In this document: positions 1 to 4,405 of the stretch, one piece after another | Layout: each line of letters begins with the position of its first letter | How positions within the stretch are numbered: the first letter of the stretch is position 1 | From: a bacterium | Lineage (GTDB): Bacteria; Cyanobacteriota; Vampirovibrionia; Obscuribacterales; Obscuribacteraceae | Length of the DNA stretch: 8,134 nucleotides | Assembly (NCBI GenBank): GCA_030431355.1 | Contig: JAUIJG010000235.1 | Coordinates: 1 to 8,134 of the forward strand | Reading direction: 5' to 3' | Program-made: the position numbers and the translations under genes | Notes under the pieces: model-generated | Told to the model about the DNA's origin: nothing | The model's input: the letters and a program-made list of their open reading frames with translations, nothing else | The model's database searches: none

Positions 1-251
1 TCGTTCCAGGGAACCACATGACCAAGCAGTCTGACCACGTGTTCTCCAAACAAGAAAGTAGGATAAGTGCCGCCTACTCCAGGCATAATGGTCGGATTAC
101 CGGCAGCAATACCTTCCTCAGCATGATTCAGTAAACCATGCCTGAGAAGTGCTTTTTCCACATATGCCCGCCAGAAGCCGTAATCAGATAGAGAATCACG
201 GTACTCTTTCTTGCAGGTGAATAGAGGTGGCTGAATACCAGGCGCCATCAT
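1..251 (-). CDS. Aminoglycoside phosphotransferase (APH)-like kinase, N-terminal part only
   Basis: The reading frame enters at position 251 (tandem ATG codons at 251 and 248) and runs off the left edge, leaving 83 residues. The layout matches the start of small-molecule kinases of the APH/choline-kinase fold. There is a short leader, a helix with FWRAYVEKALLRHGL (about residues 26-40), then GVGGTYPTFLFGEHVVRLLG (about 58-77). In the family this last segment is the glycine-rich ATP-binding hairpin followed by the beta-strand carrying the ATP-binding lysine; here the VVRLL strand shows Arg (R74) where Lys is usual. The catalytic loop and the Asp-Phe/Tyr-Gly-equivalent region lie outside the window, so activity and substrate cannot be judged. 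No Shine-Dalgarno is visible. The start lies 22 bases after the stop of the SAF lipoprotein gene, so the two are probably cotranscribed. The family is likely from motif memory; a specific antibiotic substrate is not implied. Confidence 0.55.
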   Translation of the reverse strand, partial: MMAPGIQPPLFTCKKEYRDSLSDYGFWRAYVEKALLRHGLLNHAEEGIAAGNPTIMPGVGGTYPTFLFGEHVVRLLGHVVPWN

Positions 252-273
252 AAATGCTTGGCGATACGTCAGC

Positions 274-642
274 TCAGGGCGATACTGCTGCGCCGGTCAA
301 AACAGAGCCTAACTTAACTTCATGGGCGACCTTCTTGCCGATAGCTGACTTAGCATCGCTGAGAGCTCCAGCCGGCACTCGGCTTTTAGGCATTTGATGA
401 GGAATCAAGTCTTCTTCTTTGAATACATCACCCTCTTTCATGTCCCGTTTAATAATCAGAACATCAAGTTTGGGCTCCTGGGCTTCCTTGGCAGCTTGCT
501 CTTGAATTCCCTGTTTAAACTTTTCCATCTGCGGGTCTTTCACCTGTCCCCCGCAGGCGGTCAAACCAACACCTGCGACAAAGATCACAGAGACAAGGGC
601 AATATTCTGTAATGTCAATGTAGTACGGTCATTTACTCTCAT
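274..642 (-). CDS. SAF-domain lipoprotein
   Basis: A 122-residue protein with a lipoprotein signal peptide: short polar N-terminus, hydrophobic core (about 13-27) and lipobox LTAC with the acylated cysteine at residue 30. A charged linker (about 33-57) follows. Residues 59-122 then look like a SAF domain of the CpaB/FlgA/SAF-like type: LDVLIIKRDMKEGDVFKEED, then a VPAGAL turn, an IGKKV strand and a final GSVLTG. SAF domains occur in pilus-assembly CpaB, flagellar FlgA and sialic-acid synthase-like proteins, but here the domain stands alone on a lipid anchor, so the role is unknown; location in the membrane-facing periplasm is inferred. I start it at 642 because GAGGT lies 6-7 bases upstream and a TATAAT box sits at 684-689. 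A longer frame beginning at 684 would start inside that promoter. It is followed 22 bases later by the APH-like gene. Confidence 0.7.
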   Translation of the reverse strand: MRVNDRTTLTLQNIALVSVIFVAGVGLTACGGQVKDPQMEKFKQGIQEQAAKEAQEPKLDVLIIKRDMKEGDVFKEEDLIPHQMPKSRVPAGALSDAKSAIGKKVAHEVKLGSVLTGAAVSP

Positions 643-683
643 TTCACTACCTCGGTACAAGAATGCAAGTTTCCATGGCAGCA

Positions 684-710
684 ATTATACGTCATAGAGA
701 AGCAGTCCAA
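684..710 (-). promoter_or_regulatory. Promoter for the SAF lipoprotein gene
   Basis: On the minus strand a perfect TATAAT lies at 689-684. TTGGAC lies at 710-705 as a -35 candidate, with a short 15-base spacer. The expected transcription start near 677 gives a leader of about 35 bases with the GAGGT ribosome site near 650. The -10 match is exact; the -35 is weak. Confidence 0.55.
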
Positions 711-742
711 TAAAATCCAGCGATGGCTTCGCATAGATTCTT

Positions 743-1129
743 CTAAACGCTGCCTGACTTAGATTCAACTCCGGTTTTTAAAATAGCGCCTATAAAGAGT
801 AGCAAAAGTAAGAAATCCACTCCGGCAGCATAGTTCATGCTCATTGCTACCCTCTCCTGCAGAAACAAAATAGGAATGGCGACGGAGAAGGATAGCTTCT
901 CCAGGCAAGCCGCATACATAAGATTGCGATACTTAATTGGATCGGATGCAATCACAAGAAATGCTACCTGCCAGCTAAGGGTAACTCCTAGAAATCCGTA
1001 ATAGTATTCCGGGTGATTGAAGCCGGAGCCAGTTTGCTGCACTACCATGGACTCCATGAAATAGAGCGGTGCCAATCCGACAATTCCGTACACACCGGCA
1101 ATGATAAAAACAACTCTTGCAAATTTCAT
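743..1129 (-). CDS. Small four-helix membrane protein
   Basis: This is a 128-residue hydrophobic protein with four likely membrane helices, at about residues 5-24, 45-62, 69-90 and 102-118. Between the first two helices lies an HPEYYYGFLG segment. A polar SDPIKYRN loop (about 62-69) follows helix two. This arrangement, with MKFAR at the start, PLYF after helix one and an HPxxYYGF motif, resembles a conserved family of unnamed small membrane proteins that I recall from Acidobacteria and other soil bacteria. No catalytic residues are apparent and no function can be assigned. The start at 1129 is well supported: AGGAG lies six bases upstream (1140-1136). Nothing downstream is tightly coupled; a 100-base gap with a separate promoter precedes the SAF lipoprotein gene on the same strand. 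Confidence 0.8.
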   Translation of the reverse strand: MKFARVVFIIAGVYGIVGLAPLYFMESMVVQQTGSGFNHPEYYYGFLGVTLSWQVAFLVIASDPIKYRNLMYAACLEKLSFSVAIPILFLQERVAMSMNYAAGVDFLLLLLFIGAILKTGVESKSGSV

Positions 1130-1200
1130 CGGAGACTCCTTACTTCCTAAGTGATTTTAGTCGGTAATCTAACTTACGCAAACACCTATATCTACTGATA

Positions 1201-1228
1201 CAAATAAAGCACGCTGAAAACTTGTCAA
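1201..1228 (-). promoter_or_regulatory. Candidate promoter for the four-helix membrane protein
   Basis: A perfect TTGACA -35 hexamer is read on the minus strand at 1228-1223. The best -10 at normal spacing is poor: TATTTG at 1206-1201 with a 16-base spacer. It lies about 70 bases upstream of the start at 1129. The -35 is seen directly; use as a promoter is inferred. Confidence 0.3.
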
Positions 1229-1286
1229 CAGTTAAGTCGTGACCGGAGAGTTAGGCAATGTCCAAAATCACTCTCCAAGAAGGACT

Positions 1287-1484
1287 ATGCTCAAAAATCT
1301 AAACACAATGCGACTGAATCGCTCTCTGAGCAATAGAAAGGTCGAAGCAAACTCTTTGCCTGGCAAAGTAAACCATGATTCAATAGAAGAATGTGCCGGA
1401 CAACGTTTTGCTGGCAAACAACGCGGCAAAGGTCATTGCTTCGAAGATCATTGCACTAAAATCGATACTTGCCTGGTAAGTTAG
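1287..1484 (+). CDS. Doubtful 65-residue cysteine-containing ORF
   Basis: The frame is open from ATG 1287 to TAG 1484; a GTG at 1239 would lengthen it to 81 residues. AGAAGGA lies only two or three bases before the ATG, too close for a good ribosome site. The product is basic and polar. It has four cysteines in its second half (C36, C51, C56, C62), including an HCFEDHC cluster (50-56) that could bind metal, and repeated Gly-Lys pairs (26-27, 43-44, 47-48). It has no membrane segment and matches no family I know. The Gly-Lys codons coincide with the GGCAAA half-sites of palindromes in this stretch, so the apparent protein may be a by-product of regulatory DNA. It ends 19 bases before the next gene. 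It is more likely non-coding than coding, but worth recording because nothing else fills 1130-1503. Confidence 0.25.
   Translation: MLKNLNTMRLNRSLSNRKVEANSLPGKVNHDSIEECAGQRFAGKQRGKGHCFEDHCTKIDTCLVS
1354..1481 (+). repeat. Three iterated odd palindromes, possible operators
   Basis: Three related inverted repeats occur. CTTTGCC-T-GGCAAAG at 1354-1368 is perfect, with 7-base arms. TTTGC-TG-GCAAA at 1407-1418 is perfect, with 5-base arms. ACTTGCC-T-GGTAAGT at 1467-1481 has one mismatch. Their centres are about 51 and 62 bases apart. A further lone half-site GGCAAAG lies at 1425-1431. The last copy ends 22 bases before the ATG of the gene at 1504. They look like repeated binding sites for a dimeric regulator, though the first two also lie in one reading frame of the doubtful 65-residue ORF. 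Confidence 0.4.
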
Positions 1485-1503
1485 GAGATTAGAAAGCTTT
1501 CTC

Positions 1504-1800
1504 ATGGATTCAGCACTAATAGGACTAATGATACTTGCCTCTTTGATGCTTTTCTTTTGTCTATCAATGGCGGTCTTCTTGATAGCGCTCTATACACCGA
1601 TTCACCTTATCCTAACATGCCTCTGGATGCGAAAGTCCCTGGCCATTGGTGCGCTGAATTTGGTAGGTATGTTTGCTTTGTTTGGATTCTTTCTAGGCTA
1701 CCTGGATGCATCCTTACTGTCTAAAGAACATAACAAAACAAGAACAACTACTTCTACCAGAGACTACAACTTTCTATTTCAAAACCAATTCTTACTTTAG
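1504..1800 (+). CDS. Small two-helix membrane protein, unknown function
   Basis: A 98-residue protein. A very hydrophobic N-terminal stretch (about residues 5-41) is long enough for one or two helices, and a second segment lies at about 46-66 (AIGALNLVGMFALFGFFLGY). The polar tail (about 73-98) is rich in Thr, Asn and Lys and looks unstructured. I do not recognise a family. The start is the first ATG after an in-frame stop at 1477-1479. No ribosome site is well placed: AGGAG at 1483-1487 is 16 bases away. The second ATG at 1528 has AGGA only three bases before it. The cysteine-motif membrane protein follows 33 bases later on the same strand, so the two probably form one transcript. The iterated palindromes upstream could control both. 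Confidence 0.55.
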   Translation: MDSALIGLMILASLMLFFCLSMAVFLIALYTPIHLILTCLWMRKSLAIGALNLVGMFALFGFFLGYLDASLLSKEHNKTRTTTSTRDYNFLFQNQFLL

Positions 1801-1833
1801 ACTTTGAACTTCAGACGGCGAGGTCCTTTTTAA

Positions 1834-2550
1834 GTGAACGATTCGAAACTAAACTTGGACTCAATCGTTATAGAAAGCCCCTGCAAGGTTGACTGGAATT
1901 CGATGACCGGCGATGAGAAATCTCGCTTTTGTCATCAATGCAAACTCAACGTCTACAACATATCGGAGATGGAAGACAAAGAGATAATCGAGCTGTTTGA
2001 GCGCAATTCAGATTCGAATGCTTCGCAACTCTGCCTGAGAATGTACAAACGAGCGGACGGCACGGTAATAAGAAGAGATTGCCAAATTAGACTGCGGCAG
2101 CTGAAGAAAGCATTGATTCGCTCTGTGGCATCGGTGGTCGGTTTAACAGCATGGTTTTCCGTATCTCAACCTGCCATGGCCCAGACCGAAGCAGACCCTA
2201 AAATCAGTACTAGCCATAAAGCGAACAGTGCGTTTGAGAAGCTGCTAAATGCCCCCTCTGAATTCAGCAGGAGTGTAGATACATCGATCGGATGTAGAGA
2301 TGGTAAATCCCAAACAATATATTCTCTTGGAATGCTTCTTTTAATGGGTGTTATTTTTCTCGGAGCAATATTTGCTACTGTTCTGGCAATCAAGAAAGGA
2401 GCTTCTTATTTTGCGATCGGCGGAATCCTGATTGGTACCACATTCATTCTGGGATTCATGTGGACGGTATATGATAGCTTGAAGGTTCGGCAAGTACTAA
2501 TGGGATCGATTGTACCTGTAGACGCAATTCCTAAATCAGACATACAATAA
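1834..2550 (+). CDS. Cysteine-motif (SPC...FCxxC) membrane protein
   Basis: A 238-residue protein with two parts. Residues 11-84 carry a conserved cysteine module: ESPCKVDW with C17, then SMTGDEKSRFCHQCKLNVYN with C33 and C36, C67 in LCLRMYKRADGTV, and C83 in RRDC. The module 'PC...W..M...E..RFC..C...VYN...M' and 'LC.R.Y.R.DGT....C' recurs at the N-terminus of uncharacterised proteins in Acidobacteria, Planctomycetes and Bacteroidetes. The spacing suggests a metal or redox site, but that is not proven. A hydrophobic segment (about 95-112) ends in PAMAQ, like a late signal or anchor. Two further helices follow at about 164-186 and 191-212. The start is GTG: an in-frame stop lies immediately upstream, GAGGT sits nine bases before, and a later start would remove C17. 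It converges with the next gene across a 46-base gap. Confidence 0.75.
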   Translation: MNDSKLNLDSIVIESPCKVDWNSMTGDEKSRFCHQCKLNVYNISEMEDKEIIELFERNSDSNASQLCLRMYKRADGTVIRRDCQIRLRQLKKALIRSVASVVGLTAWFSVSQPAMAQTEADPKISTSHKANSAFEKLLNAPSEFSRSVDTSIGCRDGKSQTIYSLGMLLLMGVIFLGAIFATVLAIKKGASYFAIGGILIGTTFILGFMWTVYDSLKVRQVLMGSIVPVDAIPKSDIQ

Positions 2551-2611
2551 AACCAGGAGAGCCCGGATAGCCTGTCATATTTAGTACTCGGGCAAACTAA
2601 CCTGTTTTATT
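2546..2611. terminator. Long inverted repeat between convergent genes, likely bidirectional terminator
   Basis: AATAAAACCAGG (2546-2557) pairs with CCTGTTTTATT (2601-2611) with one bulged base. Inside it GCCCG (2561-2565) pairs with CGGGC (2589-2593). The arm ends are A-rich on one side and T-rich on the other, so each strand would give a hairpin followed by a U-rich tract. It overlaps both stop codons. The 23-base inner loop is long, so efficiency is uncertain. Confidence 0.45.
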
Positions 2612-3211
2612 CTCTTTGTTTTTCTTTTGTTTTGACTTACTCTCCTGGTTCAAAGTAGTCACTTTACTGAACCAGGTCTCCACATTGACAAAGTTCTTGC
2701 CGTAGTCGAAGAAAGTATCTTTCTTTTCCGGCTTACTGGTAATTCTGACTTTCCACTCGTTCTCAGCCTGGGGATTGACCTCCACCTCCAGGACTTCCCC
2801 GGGCGATCTCCAGCTCGTACCTGTGGTGGCGCGTGCCACCAAATTCTCAGCATCTTCAGTTACTGCTTTTACATATGGTACCGCAAGCAGTGCTTCTCGG
2901 CAGACCGCGAGAACCTGCTTGGATGATCCTTTCAAGGTCAACTCTCTCGACTGCTGTATCTCCCAAACCTCATTGTAGTGACCGCGGGCAAAATACATTC
3001 TGGCCGTAAGGTCCAGAAGCAGAAGCAAGAACACATAAAGAAGTCCAAAAACCGCTCCTAGATAAATACCGGAACGCATAGCGAGATAAAATTTGTCCGG
3101 ACCGTTGTGGATGATTATCACACAGATCATAATAAGCAAACCAATACCGCCACCAAATCCAATGGCGCTTATAAGCATTGCTTTAAATAGTCTGGCGAAA
3201 TATCGACCCAT
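2597..3211 (-). CDS. Two-helix membrane protein with cytoplasmic alpha/beta domain, unknown function
   Basis: A 204-residue protein. Membrane helices lie at about residues 11-34 and 47-68, the first containing a GFGGGIG glycine patch. A soluble domain of roughly 100 residues follows, starting near 88. It alternates predicted strands and helices: SRELTLKGSSKQVLAVCREA (88-107), a LVARATTGTSW strand, then LEVEVNP and WKVRITS strands. This resembles small alpha/beta modules in which a beta-strand is followed by a helix holding a QVLAxC-type segment, but I cannot name the family. The last 15 residues are mostly Lys, Asn, Ser and Glu. The start at 3211 has AGGA about eight bases upstream, within a cluster of GATC sites. 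It is probably the last gene of a minus-strand run that includes 3338-3535 and 3600-4220, though the 126-base gap could hold its own promoter. Confidence 0.7.
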   Translation of the reverse strand: MGRYFARLFKAMLISAIGFGGGIGLLIMICVIIIHNGPDKFYLAMRSGIYLGAVFGLLYVFLLLLLDLTARMYFARGHYNEVWEIQQSRELTLKGSSKQVLAVCREALLAVPYVKAVTEDAENLVARATTGTSWRSPGEVLEVEVNPQAENEWKVRITSKPEKKDTFFDYGKNFVNVETWFSKVTTLNQESKSKQKKNKENKTG

Positions 3212-3217
3212 CTATAT

Positions 3218-3258
3218 GATCCTGATAATCATGATCCATTGATCTCAACTGATTGATC
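3218..3258. other. Cluster of four GATC sites in front of the 2597-3211 gene
   Basis: GATC occurs at 3218, 3233, 3241 and 3255, four times in 41 bases, where about one per 256 is expected by chance. The first site overlaps the AGGATC ribosome-binding region of the gene that starts at 3211. ATGATCC is directly repeated at 3217 and 3232. The stretch is AT-rich; I see no clear promoter hexamers. The biological meaning depends on whether the host has a GATC methylase, which this window does not show. Confidence 0.4.
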
Positions 3259-3337
3259 TTAAGTGAACAAACCCGAGTGAGGTTCTAGCAGGATACGCTG
3301 TTTGAATACAAACCGCAATCATCCCGATATTTCCGAA

Positions 3338-3535
3338 TCAGTCCTCTTCTCCGTCATGTCCTTCAGGATGGCTCCCGGAGTCGGATGCGGAGTTTTGGGC
3401 ACTTTTGCCTTGATACTCGGATTGCTCTGGAGCCACCAGGTCTGTATTGACATACCAGCGCAAAAAACGAAAAACGAAATAAAGAGGCGGAAAGCCGACC
3501 ATTAGCAGCAAAAGTTTATCGACAACTCTGAACAT
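3338..3535 (-). CDS. Single-helix small membrane protein, unknown function
   Basis: A 65-residue protein with one hydrophobic segment (about residues 4-25, LLLLMVGFPPLYFVFRFL), an RWYVN junction, and a hydrophilic, finally acidic tail (HDGEED at the end). GGGGA lies about nine bases before the ATG at 3535, a fair ribosome site. It is on the same strand as its neighbours, 64 bases after the acidic CxxC gene and 126 bases before the two-helix gene, so a shared transcript is plausible. A competing plus-strand frame over 3302-3505 starts with TTG and lacks a ribosome site, so this strand is preferred. There are no known motifs; gene status rests on start signal, composition and context only. Confidence 0.5.
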   Translation of the reverse strand: MFRVVDKLLLLMVGFPPLYFVFRFLRWYVNTDLVAPEQSEYQGKSAQNSASDSGSHPEGHDGEED

Positions 3536-3599
3536 ACATACTTTTCCCCGGCTTAGTTTTCTCTGGCTTCACTCAGTCTCATGACTAGTCTTAGTGACA

Positions 3600-4220
3600 T
3601 CAGTTGTCTTCGTCACCATCCAGGTCGCAAGAAGAGTCCATTTCATCATCAGAGGAGAATTTTACTCCTTCTGCTTTAATGTCTTCCACGTCCACCGATT
3701 CTACTTCCAACTCGTCCACATTGATATCGGGGGCGCCTACTTCATTACTGTCAGAATTATCCAGGTCTGAATCTTCTGAGTCTTCAGCCTCATCATCGTC
3801 GTCAAAGTCGTCATCGTCGTCGAGATTTTGCCCACCATTAGATTCAGACTTCATATTCCAACCCAACCCACCGCCGCTGGAAGCCACAGGGGTAGCCAGG
3901 ATCTCTTTTTTCTCCGCATCCAGAAGTTTTTCACCGAGAGTTTCGCCCATCTCCAGCCTTTGCTTCGCAAGCTCTTCTTCTTTCAAGCGCTTGCGCTCTA
4001 GCCTGGCAGCTTCCTTCTCCGCCTCTGTCCGCTTGGGGAAAAGACGTTTTCGGCAACCGGTGCAAAATACAAAACTGCCCGGGCTCAGGTGTTTAAAATC
4101 CGCCATCTTGAAACCGACCGGAAGATAAGCACGAGTACCAACCATTCGACGGTCCAGACCCTTCAGCTTACGCTGGCAAATTTTGACGTATTCGTGCCTG
4201 CAAGTCGACTCTTCTGTCAT
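3600..4220 (-). CDS. CxxC (possible zinc ribbon) protein with coiled coil and acidic tail
   Basis: A 206-residue soluble protein in three parts. The N-terminal region (1-62) is basic and has C7 and C15 (CRHEYVKIC) and a CTGC pair (C53, C56), so one tetrahedral zinc site is possible. Residues about 63-108 are Lys/Arg/Glu-rich and look helical or coiled-coil. After a Gly-rich hinge (SSGGGLGW) the last 75 or so residues are overwhelmingly Asp, Glu and Ser, including a run of nine Asp broken by one Phe. Such tails mimic nucleic acid or bind cations or basic proteins, but no family is recognised. AGGTGG sits about five bases before the ATG at 4220. The opposite strand also stays open for 174 codons, but that product is nearly pure Ser from antisense Asp/Glu codons and is not credited. 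It is first in a likely minus-strand run with 3338-3535. Confidence 0.65.
   Translation of the reverse strand: MTEESTCRHEYVKICQRKLKGLDRRMVGTRAYLPVGFKMADFKHLSPGSFVFCTGCRKRLFPKRTEAEKEAARLERKRLKEEELAKQRLEMGETLGEKLLDAEKKEILATPVASSGGGLGWNMKSESNGGQNLDDDDDFDDDDEAEDSEDSDLDNSDSNEVGAPDINVDELEVESVDVEDIKAEGVKFSSDDEMDSSCDLDGDEDN
3790..3822 (-). repeat. Trinucleotide-repeat tract encoding poly-aspartate
   Basis: A run of TCA/TCG triplets on the plus strand is interrupted once by AAA. On the minus strand it reads GAC/GAT and encodes DDDDDFDDDDE. The mix of GAC and GAT codons argues that the acidic tract is selected at protein level rather than being a recent slippage expansion. Length changes here would stay in frame. 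Confidence 0.6.
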
Positions 4221-4260
4221 AAGCCACCTATTTTCACCGAGCCCCGTGGATCCCTAGATT

Positions 4261-4305
4261 ACACTCAATTAGTTTATCAGTGTAGACACTATTTTAAAGG
4301 TAGTG
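4261..4305. repeat. Overlapping ACACT/AGTGT inverted repeats upstream of the acidic CxxC gene
   Basis: Within the gene-free stretch 4221-4405, ACACT (4261-4265), AGTGT (4279-4283) and ACACT (4286-4290) can pair in alternative ways, and CACTA (4287-4291) pairs with TAGTG (4301-4305). A TAAAAT box read on the minus strand at 4296-4291 could be the -10 of the gene starting at 4220, but no good -35 accompanies it. Control of that gene is inferred; the short arms may be chance. Confidence 0.3.
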
Positions 4306-4324
4306 GAAAAGAGACCGGTGACTT

Positions 4325-4358
4325 AAAAAAGACAAGCAATTGGGCTTTGCCTGGCCCA
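4325..4358 (-). terminator. Candidate rho-independent terminator after the TPR gene
   Basis: Read on the minus strand, TGGGC and GCCCA (4358-4354 and 4345-4341) form a five-base stem around an eight-base loop. About ten bases later comes TTTTTT (4330-4325). A second small stem, AAGC/GCTT, lies between them, directly ahead of the T-run. It begins about 48 bases past the TPR stop codon. The stem is short and the T-run displaced, so confidence is moderate. Confidence 0.4.
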
Positions 4359-4405
4359 GAACTACGCTTCATACGACATTGAGCAGCGCTTCGTCTAACT
4401 TGAAT

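Noticed and set aside
643..684. Longer N-terminus for the SAF lipoprotein (start at 684)
   Set aside because: The start would lie inside the TATAAT promoter, whereas GAGGT sits at the right distance from the ATG at 642.
699..742. Possible terminator after the four-helix membrane protein gene (GCGA/TCGC stem with a nearby T-rich tract)
   Set aside because: The stem has only four pairs and the T-rich tract is interrupted; too weak to call.
2166..2393. Minus-strand frame inside the cysteine-motif gene
   Set aside because: It lies entirely within a better-supported gene on the other strand and has no start signal.
3302..3505. Plus-strand frame starting at TTG opposite the small membrane protein
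   Set aside because: It has a rare start, no ribosome site and no recognisable composition; the minus-strand frame has GGGGA before an ATG and a clean hydrophobic helix.
3604..4128. Long open plus-strand frame (174 codons) opposite the acidic CxxC gene
   Set aside because: Its product is nearly pure Ser over the acidic region, exactly what antisense Asp/Glu codons give. It has no ribosome site, and the minus strand has a good start and a sensible protein.
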